Origin: Massilia norwichensis
GTDB taxonomy: Bacteria; Pseudomonadota; Gammaproteobacteria; Burkholderiales; Burkholderiaceae_D
Reading direction: 5' to 3'
Length of the DNA stretch: 64,000 bases
Assembly (NCBI RefSeq): GCF_024753245.1
Contig: NZ_JANUGX010000006.1
Coordinates: forward strand, 62,001 to 126,000
A model generated the notes under the pieces. The model ran no database searches and was not told where the DNA came from. It saw nothing but the letters and a program-made list of their open reading frames with translations. The translations under genes were made by a program, and so were the position numbers. Below, piece by piece: positions 25,694 through 34,105 of this stretch; within the stretch, counting starts at the first letter, position 1; every line of letters starts with the position of its first letter.

Positions 25694-26399
25694 GTCGGAA
25701 TCCTGTGATTACAAAAAATAAAAAGGCCATCGCCGCCAGCGCATACCACTGCAGCGCATAGCCCTTGTGGCGATCGATGTCCAGGCTGGGTGCGGGCCAG
25801 TTGCGCTGCAGGCCTTCGCCCGCCACCTCGGGCCCGGTCTGTTCGACCACGACCGGCAGCAGGTCCAGGCCGCTGGCACGGGCCAGCTCGGCCGGCTCGA
25901 GGTTCTGCACCAGCGCGTTCGGTGTCAAAGGCCCCGGCGCCCCCAGCTGCATCACGCGCGCCAGCTGGCGCACCGCCCTGCCCTCGAGCGTGATCTGCCC
26001 GGCCGGCGTGGCGTACGGCGGCAGCCGGTCATGCTCGGCCGTATTGCGTGGCAGCCAACCGCGCGCCACCAGGACAGCCTTGTCCGATCCCGCTATTTTA
26101 AACGGCATCAGCAGAATGAACCCGGTGCGGCCACTTTGCGGCCGGTTATCGAGGAACACCGGCCAGTTGGGGACGAACTCGCCGCGCACAATGACACGAT
26201 GAAACGCCAGCCGCGCCGGATCGACCGCGCCGCCGTCGAGCACCAGCGGGGCCGCGGCCATGCCTTGCTCCAGCCTGGCCTGCAGTGCGGTTTTCTCGGC
26301 CGCGCGGCGGGTCTGCCAGTTGCCGAGCACGATCCCGAGCAGCACGAGAACCAGGGTGGCGACGAAGGGAACTGTCCTGAAACGGAAGCGAAGTGGCAT
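25686..26399 (-). CDS. SURF1 family oxidase assembly protein
   Basis: A 237-residue SURF1 protein, which helps place heme A in subunit I of cytochrome c oxidase. It has an N-terminal helix (VPFVATLVLVLLGIVLGNWQ), the family segment GNWQTRRAAEKTAL, a periplasmic domain with VLVARGWLPRN, and a C-terminal helix (GYALQWYALAAMAFLFFVIT). It begins only 35 bases from the start of an opposite gene (DUF2909) and heads the SURF1-to-AI-2E run of minus-strand genes. Confidence 0.92.
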   Translation of the reverse strand: MPLRFRFRTVPFVATLVLVLLGIVLGNWQTRRAAEKTALQARLEQGMAAAPLVLDGGAVDPARLAFHRVIVRGEFVPNWPVFLDNRPQSGRTGFILLMPFKIAGSDKAVLVARGWLPRNTAEHDRLPPYATPAGQITLEGRAVRQLARVMQLGAPGPLTPNALVQNLEPAELARASGLDLLPVVVEQTGPEVAGEGLQRNWPAPSLDIDRHKGYALQWYALAAMAFLFFVITGFRRG

Positions 26400-26404
26400 A
26401 CAAT
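26377..26404 (+). promoter_or_regulatory. Possible promoter for the DUF2909 gene
   Basis: CTGAAA at 26377-26382 and TACAAT at 26399-26404 are 16 bases apart on the plus strand. The -10 overlaps the SURF1 start codon, so the promoter would lie inside the 5' end of SURF1. It is needed because the gene faces away from all neighbours, but the -35 is only a partial match. Confidence 0.35.
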
Positions 26405-26434
26405 GATTGTTACTATTCCATCTCGGGACACACC

Positions 26435-26635
26435 ATGAAAATCGTCGTCGCGGTCGCTTTCGTGCTCATCATCGGCAGCCTGGCCTCCGCCCTGTTCTTC
26501 CTGATGCGCGACAAGGGGCGCAGCAACCGCACCGTGCAGGCGCTGGCGATGCGTGTGGGACTGTCGATCACGCTGTTCCTGCTGGTGCTGTTTTCTTACA
26601 AGATGGGGTGGATACAGCCGACGGGTATTCGCTAA
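26435..26635 (+). CDS. DUF2909 twin-transmembrane protein
   Basis: A 66-residue protein with two hydrophobic helices (IVVAVAFVLIIGSLASALFF and VGLSITLFLLVLFSYKMGW) joined by a short basic loop (MRDKGRSNRTV). This matches the small DUF2909 proteins found beside coxC and SURF1 in betaproteobacteria; function unknown, presumably linked to oxidase assembly. It is on the opposite strand to all cox genes and splits them into two runs. The ATG at 26435 gives the family's usual length. Confidence 0.85.
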   Translation: MKIVVAVAFVLIIGSLASALFFLMRDKGRSNRTVQALAMRVGLSITLFLLVLFSYKMGWIQPTGIR

Positions 26636-26636
26636 A

Positions 26637-26719
26637 ACGTCATTCCCGCGGAAGCGGGAACCCATACTGAATCGATCGAAGACACTCAGCATGGATTCCC
26701 GCTTCCGCGGGAATGACGT
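26637..26719. repeat. REP-like palindromic element, copy 1
   Basis: Two 29-base arms (26637-26665 and 26691-26719) are inverted copies with one mismatch, separated by 25 bases. Each arm is itself partly palindromic around CCCGCGGAAGCGGG. The element lies exactly between the convergent ends of the DUF2909 gene and coxC and may act as a two-way transcription stop, although no T run follows. Related copies are at 35104-35188 and 43572-43651. Confidence 0.88.
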
Positions 26720-26733
26720 GCATACCTTGCGGA

Positions 26734-27597
26734 TTACAGCCAGTAGACGACGACGTACAAGCCCAGCCAGACCACGTCCACGAAGTGCCAGTACCAGGCC
26801 GCGCCTTCGAAGCCGAAGTGGTGGTCCGCCGTGAAGTGGCCCTTCATTACCCGGTACAGCACCACCGACAGCATGATCGCGCCCATGGTCACGTGGAAGC
26901 CGTGGAAGCCGGTCAGCATGAAGAAGGTCGAACCGTAGATGCCGGACGTGAGCTTCAGGTTCAACTCGGTGTAGGCATGGTGGTATTCGTAGGCCTGGAA
27001 GCCCATGAAGATCGCGCCCAGCAGGATGGTGGCGAACAGCCAGAACGCGGTCTTGCTGCGGTGGCCGGCGCGCAGGGCGTGGTGGGCGATGGTCAGCGTC
27101 ACGCCCGAGGTCAGCAGCAGCGCGGTGTTGATGGTCGGGATCGGGAACGGGCCCATGGTGTTGAAGGACTCGACGGTGCCGGCCGGGCCGACGTTGCCCC
27201 AGTGGCCGGCGAAGTCCGGCCAGATCACCTTGTGGTCGAGGTCCGACAGCCAGGGCATGGTCACCGCGCGGGCGTAGAACAGCGCGCCGAAGAAGGCGCC
27301 GAAGAACATCACTTCCGAGAAGATGAACCAGCTCATCGACCAGCGGTAGGAGGTGTCGATGCGGGCGCTGTACTGGCCCGATTCCGATTCGCCGATGGCG
27401 TCGCCGAACCAGAAATACAGCACCACCAGCATGGCCAGGATGCCGGCGACGCACACGCCCGGGCCCCAGGACGCGCCGTTCACCCAGCCGGCGGCGCCGG
27501 CCATCGTGACCAGCATCGACAAGCCGCCAGCCATCGGCCACCGCGAGGGGCCGGGGACGAAATAGTACGGCGCATTGTGTGGCGAACTCATTCTCAT
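26734..27597 (-). CDS. coxC: Cytochrome c oxidase subunit III
   Basis: A 287-residue subunit III with seven helices and the family landmarks YFVPGPSRWPM, WFIFSEVMFFGAFFGALFYAR and HFGFEGAAWYWHFVDVVWLGL. It stabilises the aa3 oxidase and lies in the inner membrane. It starts 57 bases after the DUF2970 gene and is the last gene of the coxB-led transcript. Also called ctaE. Confidence 0.96.
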   Translation of the reverse strand: MRMSSPHNAPYYFVPGPSRWPMAGGLSMLVTMAGAAGWVNGASWGPGVCVAGILAMLVVLYFWFGDAIGESESGQYSARIDTSYRWSMSWFIFSEVMFFGAFFGALFYARAVTMPWLSDLDHKVIWPDFAGHWGNVGPAGTVESFNTMGPFPIPTINTALLLTSGVTLTIAHHALRAGHRSKTAFWLFATILLGAIFMGFQAYEYHHAYTELNLKLTSGIYGSTFFMLTGFHGFHVTMGAIMLSVVLYRVMKGHFTADHHFGFEGAAWYWHFVDVVWLGLYVVVYWL

Positions 27598-27654
27598 CTC
27601 CTCAAACGAACTTTTGATTTATCGAATTTCTGTTGCAGCCTGGTTCCGTATTTC

Positions 27655-27870
27655 TTATTTCGCTACCGCCATCCGTACCACCAGCATCAGGATGCCGATG
27701 AAGATCGCCACGCCGATCAGCGCGCCGACGATCACATGGATCGGGTTCAGGTTGGCGGCGTCGTGCTCGTAATCCTTGCGCTTGCGTACCCCGAAGAAGG
27801 ACCAGAACACGGCCTTCATCGTGGCGCTGAAGTTGGCCCTACCTTCGCTGGCTTTCCTTGGTTCGTTCAT
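27655..27870 (-). CDS. DUF2970 small membrane protein
   Basis: A 71-residue protein starting MNEPRKASEGRANFSATMKA, with a basic middle (FFGVRKRKDYEHD) and one C-terminal helix (PIHVIVGALIGVAIFIGILM). This is the DUF2970 family that sits between cox11 and coxC in Burkholderiales. Function unknown. Its ATG overlaps the cox11 stop (ATGA), so it is translated with the oxidase genes. Confidence 0.85.
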   Translation of the reverse strand: MNEPRKASEGRANFSATMKAVFWSFFGVRKRKDYEHDAANLNPIHVIVGALIGVAIFIGILMLVVRMAVAK

Positions 27871-28436
27871 TTCGTCGCCACCACCGCCCCACCGATCTCG
27901 AAGAAGGTGTACGACAGCGTGATGTTCTTCACTTCGCGCGGCAGCGCCGGATCGATGAAGAACACGACCGGCATCTGGCGCGCCTCGTTCGGTTTCAGCA
28001 CCTGCTCCTTGAAGCAGAAGCACTCGACCTTCTTGAAATGCGGGGTCACCAACTGCGGCGCGTAGCTCGGGATGGCCTGGGCCTTCACGGTGCGCGCCTG
28101 GGTGTTGACGACTTCGTAGACCACCGTCGCCATCTCGCCCGGGTGCACGGCTATGCTGCGCTGGGTCGGGCGGAAGCGCCACGGTCCCTGCGCATTGCCG
28201 TCGAGTTCCACGGTGACGGTACGCGTCATGTCGACCTGGGTGTTGGCGGGCCGCTCGACCGTGCCGTCCTTCTGCGTCAGCACGTTAATGCCGAGCACCT
28301 CGCACACCTGGCGGTAGACCGGCACCAGCGCATAGCCGAAGCCGAACATCAGAACCGCCACCACCACCAGCTTGGTGAAGGTGCTGCGGTTCAGCGCGAG
28401 GCGGCCGCTTGGCTCAGTACTGCTCCCGGTGCTCAT
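27867..28436 (-). CDS. ctaG: Cytochrome c oxidase assembly protein CtaG/Cox11
   Basis: A 189-residue Cox11-type copper chaperone that delivers copper to the CuB site of subunit I. One N-terminal helix (LVVVAVLMFGFGYALVPVY) is followed by a periplasmic immunoglobulin-like domain. The copper-binding motif is KVECFCFKEQ (CFCF), and the family segment PVVFFIDPALP is present. It starts one base after the 46-codon gene. Confidence 0.94.
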   Translation of the reverse strand: MSTGSSTEPSGRLALNRSTFTKLVVVAVLMFGFGYALVPVYRQVCEVLGINVLTQKDGTVERPANTQVDMTRTVTVELDGNAQGPWRFRPTQRSIAVHPGEMATVVYEVVNTQARTVKAQAIPSYAPQLVTPHFKKVECFCFKEQVLKPNEARQMPVVFFIDPALPREVKNITLSYTFFEIGGAVVATK

Positions 28437-28437
28437 C

Positions 28438-28578
28438 TCAGTTCAGCCAGAGCCGCTTGACGAACAGCAGCACGAAGAAGAACAGCGCCAGGCCGCCTAC
28501 AGCCAGGGCCGTGCGCAGGTTCTTCCTGCGCATCTCCCCGTCCCTGCCGTGCTTGTGGCCATGCTCAGCCATCATCAT
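28438..28578 (-). CDS. Small oxidase assembly membrane protein (46 aa)
   Basis: A 46-residue product, MMMAEHGHKHGRDGEMRRKN followed by one helix (TALAVGGLALFFFVLLFV) and KRLWLN. It fits exactly between coxA (stop at 28580) and ctaG (start 28436), with one base on either side, so it is certainly in the transcript. Similar short 'cytochrome oxidase small assembly protein' genes occur at this place in related bacteria. The His-rich start (HGHKH) could bind metal. Three ATG codons in a row leave the exact start open. Confidence 0.8.
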   Translation of the reverse strand: MMMAEHGHKHGRDGEMRRKNLRTALAVGGLALFFFVLLFVKRLWLN

Positions 28579-28579
28579 C

Positions 28580-30199
28580 TCACTTCACCAGCGGCGGGTT
28601 CTCGAAGGTGTGGAACGGTGCCGGGCTCGGCACGGTCCACTCGAGGCCTTCCGCGCCTTCCCAGGGCTTGGCGTCCGCCTTCTGGCCACCGCGGATGGTC
28701 GGGATCACCACGAAGAACAGGAAGTACACCTGCGACAGGCCGAAGCCGAAGGCGCCGATCGACACGATCTGGTTGAAGTCGGTGAACTGCACCGCGTAGT
28801 CCGCATAGCGGCGCGGCATGCCGGCCAGGCCCAGGAAGTGCATCGGGAAGAAGGTGATGTTGAAGGTGATCAGCGACAGCCAGAAGTGCATCTTGCCGCG
28901 GAATTCAGGGTACATGTGGCCGGTCCACTTCGGTGCCCAGTAGTAGAAGCCGGCGAACAGCGCGAACAGCGAGCCGGCCACCAGCACGTAGTGGAAGTGG
29001 GCCACCACGTAATAGGTGTCCTGCACCTGGATGTCGATCGGGGTCACGGCCAGGATCAGGCCGGTGAAGCCGCCCATCGTGAACACGAAGATGAAGCCGA
29101 CCGCGAACAGCATCGGCGTCTCGAAGGTCATCGAGCCCTTCCACATGGTGGCGACCCAGTTGAACACCTTCACGCCGGTCGGCACCGCGATCAGCATGGT
29201 GGCGTACATGAAGAACAGCTGGCTGGTCACCGGCATGCCGGTGGTGAACATGTGGTGAGCCCAGACGATGAAGGACAGGATCGCGATCGACGCGGTCGCG
29301 TACACCATCGAGGCGTAGCCGAACAGCGGCTTGCGGGCGAAGGCCGGGATGATCTGCGAGACGATGCCGAAGGCCGGCAGGATCATGATGTAGACCTCGG
29401 GGTGGCCGAAGAACCAGAAGATGTGCTGGTACATGACCGGGTCGCCGCCGCCTGCCGCGTTGAAGAAGGAGGTGCCGAAGTGGCGATCGGTCAGGGTCAT
29501 GGTGATCGCGCCTGCCAGCACCGGCATCACGGCGATCAGCAGATAGGCGGTAATCAGCCAGGTCCAGCAGAACATCGGCATCTTCATCAGGGTCATGCCC
29601 GGTGCGCGCATGTTCAGGATGGTGACGATGATGTTGATCGAGCCCATGATCGACGAGGCGCCCATGATGTGCAGCGCGAAGATCGCCATGTCCATGCCCG
29701 GCCCCATCTGGGTCGACAGCGGCGCGTACAGCGTCCAGCCGGCGGCGGTGGCGCCGCCCGGCGAGAAGAAGGACGCGGCCAGCAGGATCGCGGCCGGCGG
29801 CAGCAGCCAGAACGAGAAGTTGTTCATGCGCGCGAAGGCCATGTCGGAGGCGCCCACCTGCAGCGGGATCATCCAGTTGGCGAAGCCGACGAAGGCCGGC
29901 ATGATCGCGCCGAACACCATCACGATGCCGTGCATGGTGGTCAGCTGGTTGAAGAACTCCGGACGGAAGAACTGCAGGCCGGGCTGGAACAGCTCGGTGC
30001 GGATCATCAGCGCCAGCACGCCGCCCGAGAGCAGCATGGTGAACGAGAACCACAGGTACAGGGTACCGATGTCCTTGTGGTTGGTGGCGAACAGCCAGCG
30101 GCGCAGGCCGGTCGGGTGGTCGTGGTCGTGGGCGTGATCGTGCGCGTGGTCGTGGCCGTGTGCGTGATCGTCGTGTGCGTGATCGATGGTGGAACTCAT
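28580..30199 (-). CDS. coxA: Cytochrome c oxidase subunit I
   Basis: A 539-residue aa3-type subunit I with twelve helices. The heme A and CuB ligand regions are visible: [25 protein letters not shown] and [20 protein letters not shown]. The N-terminus is unusual: residues 6-29 are a His/Asp/Ala-rich repeat (about a dozen histidines in [20 protein letters not shown]) before the conserved [20 protein letters not shown]. It is 24 bases after coxB. Also called ctaD. Confidence 0.97.
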   Translation of the reverse strand: MSSTIDHAHDDHAHGHDHAHDHAHDHDHPTGLRRWLFATNHKDIGTLYLWFSFTMLLSGGVLALMIRTELFQPGLQFFRPEFFNQLTTMHGIVMVFGAIMPAFVGFANWMIPLQVGASDMAFARMNNFSFWLLPPAAILLAASFFSPGGATAAGWTLYAPLSTQMGPGMDMAIFALHIMGASSIMGSINIIVTILNMRAPGMTLMKMPMFCWTWLITAYLLIAVMPVLAGAITMTLTDRHFGTSFFNAAGGGDPVMYQHIFWFFGHPEVYIMILPAFGIVSQIIPAFARKPLFGYASMVYATASIAILSFIVWAHHMFTTGMPVTSQLFFMYATMLIAVPTGVKVFNWVATMWKGSMTFETPMLFAVGFIFVFTMGGFTGLILAVTPIDIQVQDTYYVVAHFHYVLVAGSLFALFAGFYYWAPKWTGHMYPEFRGKMHFWLSLITFNITFFPMHFLGLAGMPRRYADYAVQFTDFNQIVSIGAFGFGLSQVYFLFFVVIPTIRGGQKADAKPWEGAEGLEWTVPSPAPFHTFENPPLVK

Positions 30200-30223
30200 G
30201 TCAGTGTCTCCGATTCCAAACGC

Positions 30224-31417
30224 TTATTTGCCGCGGGCGGCCAGGACTTCCGACGGCTGCACGATGTTCTCGTCGGCCTTGTTGGTCCAGTTGTTACGGG
30301 TATAGGTGATCACGGACGCGATGTCGGAATCCGACAGCTGCTTCCATGCGGGCATCGCGCTCGGGTACTTGCCGCTGTGCTTACCGTTCAGCAGCACATT
30401 GATCTGCTCGGCTTTCGGACCCGTCACGACCGGCGAGCCGACCAGCGAGGCGAAGGCGTTCGGCACGCCCTGGCCGCTGGCCTGGTGGCAGGCCACGCAG
30501 TTGGCGGCATAGATCTTCTCGCCCTTGGTCTTCAGTTCGTCGATGGTCCAGACCTTGTTCGGATCGTCGGCCAGGGCCGCCATTTCCTTCTTCTTGACGT
30601 TGACCCAGTTGGTGTACTCCTCTGCCGACACGACTTTCACGACGATCGGCATGAAGGCGTGTTCCTTGCCGCACAGCTCGACGCAGTTGCCGCGGTAGGT
30701 GCCGACTTTTTCGGCCTTGAACCAGGCGTCGCGCACGAAGCCCGGGATCGCATCCTGCTTGACGGCGAAGGCCGGGATGGTCCACGAGTGGATGACGTCG
30801 TTGGCGGTCAGGACCAGGCGGACCTTCTTGTTGACCGGGACCACGACCTCGTTGTCGACTTCCAGCAGGTAGGTTTCGGTACGCTTGGTGGTCGGCTCGA
30901 CGCCCGGCTCGCCGACGGCGGTGCGCGGGGTCGACAGGTTGGACATGAAGGAAATGCCTTCGCCCTCGCCCTTCAGGTAGTCGTAACCCCATTTCCACTG
31001 CATGCCGGTGACCTTGATGGTCAGGTCCGGGTTCGAGGTGTCCTTCATGGCGACGACCGCATGGGTGGCGGGCAGCGCCATGCCGATCACGATCAGGAAG
31101 GGAACGACGGTCCAGGCGATTTCGACGGCGGTGGATTCGTGGAAGGTGGCCGGCTTGTGGCCCAGCGATTTGCGGTGCTTGAACACCGAATAGAACATGA
31201 CGCCGAACACACCGATGAAGATGATCAGGCAGACCAGCATCATCCAGTTGTGCAGGCTGTAGATGTAGTCGCCGATTCCCGTGACGGGAGGCTGCATGCC
31301 GAACTGGTGCTCGACCGGCCGGCCGGTAATGTCAGGCTCCGGCCGCGCCAGGGCCGGGATGCTGGCCGCTACCGCGAGACCGAACATCAACGCTTTTAAT
31401 CGCTTTGCATAAGTCAT
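30224..31417 (-). CDS. coxB: Cytochrome c oxidase subunit II with cytochrome c domain
   Basis: A 397-residue subunit II (caa3-like fusion). It has a signal peptide ending ALA-RPEPD, two helices, a cupredoxin domain with the CuA site GNCVELCGKEHAFMPIVV (two Cys, His, Met), and a C-terminal class I cytochrome c domain with the heme motif CVACH near residue 312 and a distal methionine in YPSAMPAWKQL. It accepts electrons from cytochrome c and heads the oxidase transcript. The start at 31417 is preferred because it opens into the signal peptide; a GTG 15 bases earlier is possible. Confidence 0.95.
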   Translation of the reverse strand: MTYAKRLKALMFGLAVAASIPALARPEPDITGRPVEHQFGMQPPVTGIGDYIYSLHNWMMLVCLIIFIGVFGVMFYSVFKHRKSLGHKPATFHESTAVEIAWTVVPFLIVIGMALPATHAVVAMKDTSNPDLTIKVTGMQWKWGYDYLKGEGEGISFMSNLSTPRTAVGEPGVEPTTKRTETYLLEVDNEVVVPVNKKVRLVLTANDVIHSWTIPAFAVKQDAIPGFVRDAWFKAEKVGTYRGNCVELCGKEHAFMPIVVKVVSAEEYTNWVNVKKKEMAALADDPNKVWTIDELKTKGEKIYAANCVACHQASGQGVPNAFASLVGSPVVTGPKAEQINVLLNGKHSGKYPSAMPAWKQLSDSDIASVITYTRNNWTNKADENIVQPSEVLAARGK

Positions 31418-31432
31418 GTTGTCCCCAACCAC

Positions 31433-31682
31433 CCAAAAAAATATGAATTTTCTTAAACGGTCGGCATTTCCATGAACGAACTGCCGCCGCTCCGAAATCC
31501 TTTACTGCAAACATCGACCATCAGGACTCCAAGGACCTCGATGAACGCCGGCTTGCTCGGGCCCCGGCACCGCGATCACGGTTTGCCGAAGCCTTTGGTG
31601 TTGCTGCAACCAGTTCGACTACACGCTGTTTTTGCTGATGTTTTTAGCGCGATGACTGCTTCAGTCGAAAAAAGTGTCTTTG
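31433..31682 (-). other. Leader region of the cox transcript
   Basis: About 265 bases separate the best promoter (31683-31712) from the coxB start. The stretch has no convincing coding frame on either strand. It would form an unusually long 5' leader, in which regulation by an RNA structure or small RNA is possible; I could not identify a named riboswitch. A second, closer promoter cannot be excluded. Confidence 0.45.
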
Positions 31683-31712
31683 ATTATACTTAAATCGCTA
31701 ATTTTTATTCAA
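31683..31712 (-). promoter_or_regulatory. Sigma-70 promoter for the cox operon
   Basis: On the minus strand TTGAAT (31707-31712) and a perfect TATAAT (31683-31688) are 18 bases apart in an A/T-rich context. It is the strongest promoter match I saw in the window and points at coxB. It lies downstream of the bioC stop at 31769, so bioC and the oxidase genes need not share a transcript. Confidence 0.7.
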
Positions 31713-31768
31713 GGAAAATTACCTCACCGGCATGGCTGTTGCATGATGCACTGCGGCAAAAATGCCTT

Positions 31769-32692
31769 CTATTCGGGACGCGGCGGCTGCGGGCGTGGCT
31801 GGAAACGCACAATCGCCTCGCCGGCGGCGGTGACCTTGGGCGCCGGCCGGAAGGCGTGGCCGTAGATGACCTCGAAGCTCAGCCCCAGCTTGCCGTCCGG
31901 ACGACGCTGGGCCTCCAATGCATCCAGCATGCGCTGCCAGGCGGCGCGCCCGACCAGGCCGCGGCGGCGCGTGGCCAGCGGATTGCCGCCGAAGGCGCGG
32001 ACGTCGGCCAGCAGGGCCTGGGCCGTATCGTAGGTGACCGTGATCTGCTCCATGTCCATCACCGGCGTCGTGAAGCCCGCCTCCACCAGCTGGTCGCCGA
32101 AATCGTGCATGTCGACGAAAGGCAGGGTGTGCGGCGTCTCGTCCATGGCGGCGAAGGCGTTGCGCAGCTCGCGGAAGGTGTCCGGGCCGAAGTTCGAGAA
32201 CATCAGCAGGCCGTCCACGCGCAGCACGCGCCGCCATTCCGCGAACACGCGGTCGGGTTGGGGATGCCAGTGCAATGCCAGGTTGGACCAGACGAGGTCG
32301 ATGGAGTTCGGTCCCAGAGGCAGTTGGCCGAAGTCGGCGCAAAGCAGATCGATGCCGCTCTTGGCCGGCAGCAAACGGCTGAGGAAAGAGCGCGGCGCCT
32401 GGTTGCCGCCGCCGGCCGCGGCCAGCATCGCCGGAACGGCATCCACGCCCAGCACCTGGGCGGCGGGATAGGTCTTCTGCAGCTGCGCCAGGTCGGTGCC
32501 GATGCCGCAGCCGGCATCCAGCACTTGTTGCGGGGAATTCTTCACCAGCGCCAGGCGTTCGAACATGCGGGTCGCGATCTCGCGGCGCAGGAAATCGGAG
32601 GGAGCGATGCGTGCCGGCTCGGCAAACAGCTGGCACACGCGCGCCTGGTCGATCGGCGCGCTCATCTTGGAGGGGGATTGGGGTGAGGCCAT
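31769..32692 (-). CDS. bioC: Malonyl-ACP O-methyltransferase (BioC-like)
   Basis: A 307-residue class I SAM-dependent methyltransferase. Motif I is VLDAGCGIGTDL, followed by VLGVDAVPAML, the acidic DLVWSNLALHW and LRVDGLLMFSNFGPDTFREL, which is the BioC-type pattern; BioC methylates malonyl-ACP to begin pimelate synthesis for biotin. No other biotin genes are in the window, so the name rests on sequence resemblance. In-frame methionines at residues 1 and 10 are both possible starts. It is divergent from comF. Confidence 0.8.
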   Translation of the reverse strand: MASPQSPSKMSAPIDQARVCQLFAEPARIAPSDFLRREIATRMFERLALVKNSPQQVLDAGCGIGTDLAQLQKTYPAAQVLGVDAVPAMLAAAGGGNQAPRSFLSRLLPAKSGIDLLCADFGQLPLGPNSIDLVWSNLALHWHPQPDRVFAEWRRVLRVDGLLMFSNFGPDTFRELRNAFAAMDETPHTLPFVDMHDFGDQLVEAGFTTPVMDMEQITVTYDTAQALLADVRAFGGNPLATRRRGLVGRAAWQRMLDALEAQRRPDGKLGLSFEVIYGHAFRPAPKVTAAGEAIVRFQPRPQPPRPE

Positions 32693-32764
32693 GATTAACT
32701 GCGGTCAAATGGGACGATGGCGGCAGTGTACATGATGGGGGCCGAACCGATCGGAAGCCCTCCC

Positions 32765-33493
32765 ATGACTCACGCTACCTACCGCTGGCCACGCGCCCTG
32801 CTCTCCCTGCTCATGCCTTCCAGCTGCGCCCTGTGCGGCGCCGGCTGCGCGGGCGTGGTCTGCGCGCCCTGCCGGGATCATTTTTGCTTGCCAGTCACAA
32901 ATCGCTGTGCGCGGTGCGCCAACCCGATTGCGGGCGGCGACACCTGCAACGGCTGCCAGGCCTACCCACCCGCCTACGAAGCCACGGTCTGCGCCGCCGA
33001 CTATGCCCCGCCACTCGACCACCTGGTGCTGCAGCTCAAATTCAGCGCCCGCCTGCCGCTGGCGCCCTGGTTTGCCGAGATGCTGCGCGACGCCGTGCTG
33101 GCCCGCCCCGGCCTGCCCCTGCCCGATCTGCTGTGCCCGGTGCCGCTGGGCCCTGCCAGGCTGGCCGAGCGCGGCTACAACCAGGCGCTGGAAATCGCCC
33201 GGCCGCTGGGCCGGCTGCTGGGCGTCGCCGTGCATGCGCGGCTGGCGCTGCGCCAGCTCGACACCCGCGCCCAGTCCGGCGTCTCGCCGCACGAGCGCGC
33301 CGAGAACATCCGCGGCGCCTTCGCCATCGAAGACCCCGGCCTGATCGAAGGACGCCACGTCGGCCTGGTCGACGACGTCATGACCAGCGGCCACACGCTG
33401 GAAGAACTGGCGGCCACCTGCAAGCGCTTCGGCGCGGCGCGCGTGAGCAATCTGGTGTTTGCGCGTACGCCGCCGCGTGGCGCGACACTATAA
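32765..33493 (+). CDS. comF: ComF family phosphoribosyltransferase-like protein
   Basis: A 242-residue ComF protein, linked to DNA uptake competence. It has an N-terminal double zinc ribbon (CALCGAGCAGVVCAPC and CARCANPIAGGDTCNGC) and a C-terminal phosphoribosyltransferase fold with the PRPP-loop VGLVDDVMTSGHTLEEL. The start at 32765 has GGAAG eight bases upstream; an ATG at 32717 is also in frame. It is followed 27 bases later by trmL. Confidence 0.9.
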   Translation: MTHATYRWPRALLSLLMPSSCALCGAGCAGVVCAPCRDHFCLPVTNRCARCANPIAGGDTCNGCQAYPPAYEATVCAADYAPPLDHLVLQLKFSARLPLAPWFAEMLRDAVLARPGLPLPDLLCPVPLGPARLAERGYNQALEIARPLGRLLGVAVHARLALRQLDTRAQSGVSPHERAENIRGAFAIEDPGLIEGRHVGLVDDVMTSGHTLEELAATCKRFGAARVSNLVFARTPPRGATL

Positions 33494-33520
33494 TGGCGCC
33501 TTCATGCAAGGAGAACCATC

Positions 33521-33991
33521 TTGTTTCACGTCGTCCTGGTCGAACCCGAAATCCCGCCGAACACCGGCAACGTCATCCGCCTGTGCGCCAACACCGGCGC
33601 CCAGCTGCACCTGATCGAACCGCTGGGCTTTCAGCTGGACGACGCCAAGATGCGCCGCGCCGGCCTCGACTACCACGATTACGCCACCATGAAGGTGCAC
33701 AAGAACTGGGACGCGTTCCTGGAAGACACCAAGCCGGACACGACCCGCATGTTCGCCATGACCACCCACGGCTCCTCGCCCTTCGCCGACGCCGCCTTCC
33801 GGCCCGGCGACGTGTTCGTGTTCGGCGCCGAGTCGCGCGGCCTGGATCCGGCGCTGCGCGAATCCTTCCCGCCGGCCCAGCGCATCCGCCTGCCGATGAT
33901 GCCGGGGAACCGCAGCCTGAATCTGTCGAACACGGTGGCGGTGGTGGTGTATGAGGCCTGGCGCCAGAACGGCTACGCCGGCGGCTCGTAA
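33521..33991 (+). CDS. trmL: tRNA (cytidine/uridine-34 2'-O)-methyltransferase TrmL
   Basis: A 156-residue SPOUT-class methyltransferase that modifies the wobble base of certain leucine tRNAs. Family landmarks are VLVEPEIPPNTGNVIRLCAN, FVFGAESRGLDP and the knot LPMMPGNRSLNLSNTVAVVV. Length is standard. The start is TTG at 33521, fixed by a perfect AAGGAG seven bases upstream; no in-frame ATG fits. Confidence 0.94.
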   Translation: MFHVVLVEPEIPPNTGNVIRLCANTGAQLHLIEPLGFQLDDAKMRRAGLDYHDYATMKVHKNWDAFLEDTKPDTTRMFAMTTHGSSPFADAAFRPGDVFVFGAESRGLDPALRESFPPAQRIRLPMMPGNRSLNLSNTVAVVVYEAWRQNGYAGGS

Positions 33992-34105
33992 ATACGCCAG
34001 CACGTCAGCATGCCGGCGCACAGGCCGGGCTGGTAAATCTGCCAGCTATACCCCAGGCGGGTCGGCGGATAGGATGAAGCCTTTCTACTTCATCCATTTT
34101 CCGCA

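Noticed and set aside
28409..31399. Long plus-strand open frame opposite coxA and coxB
   Set aside because: It is a composition artefact opposite two certain oxidase genes; no domain or start signal supports it.
31541..31693. Short plus-strand open frame in the coxB leader
   Set aside because: It has no ribosome site or recognised content and lies over the leader and promoter of the oxidase operon.
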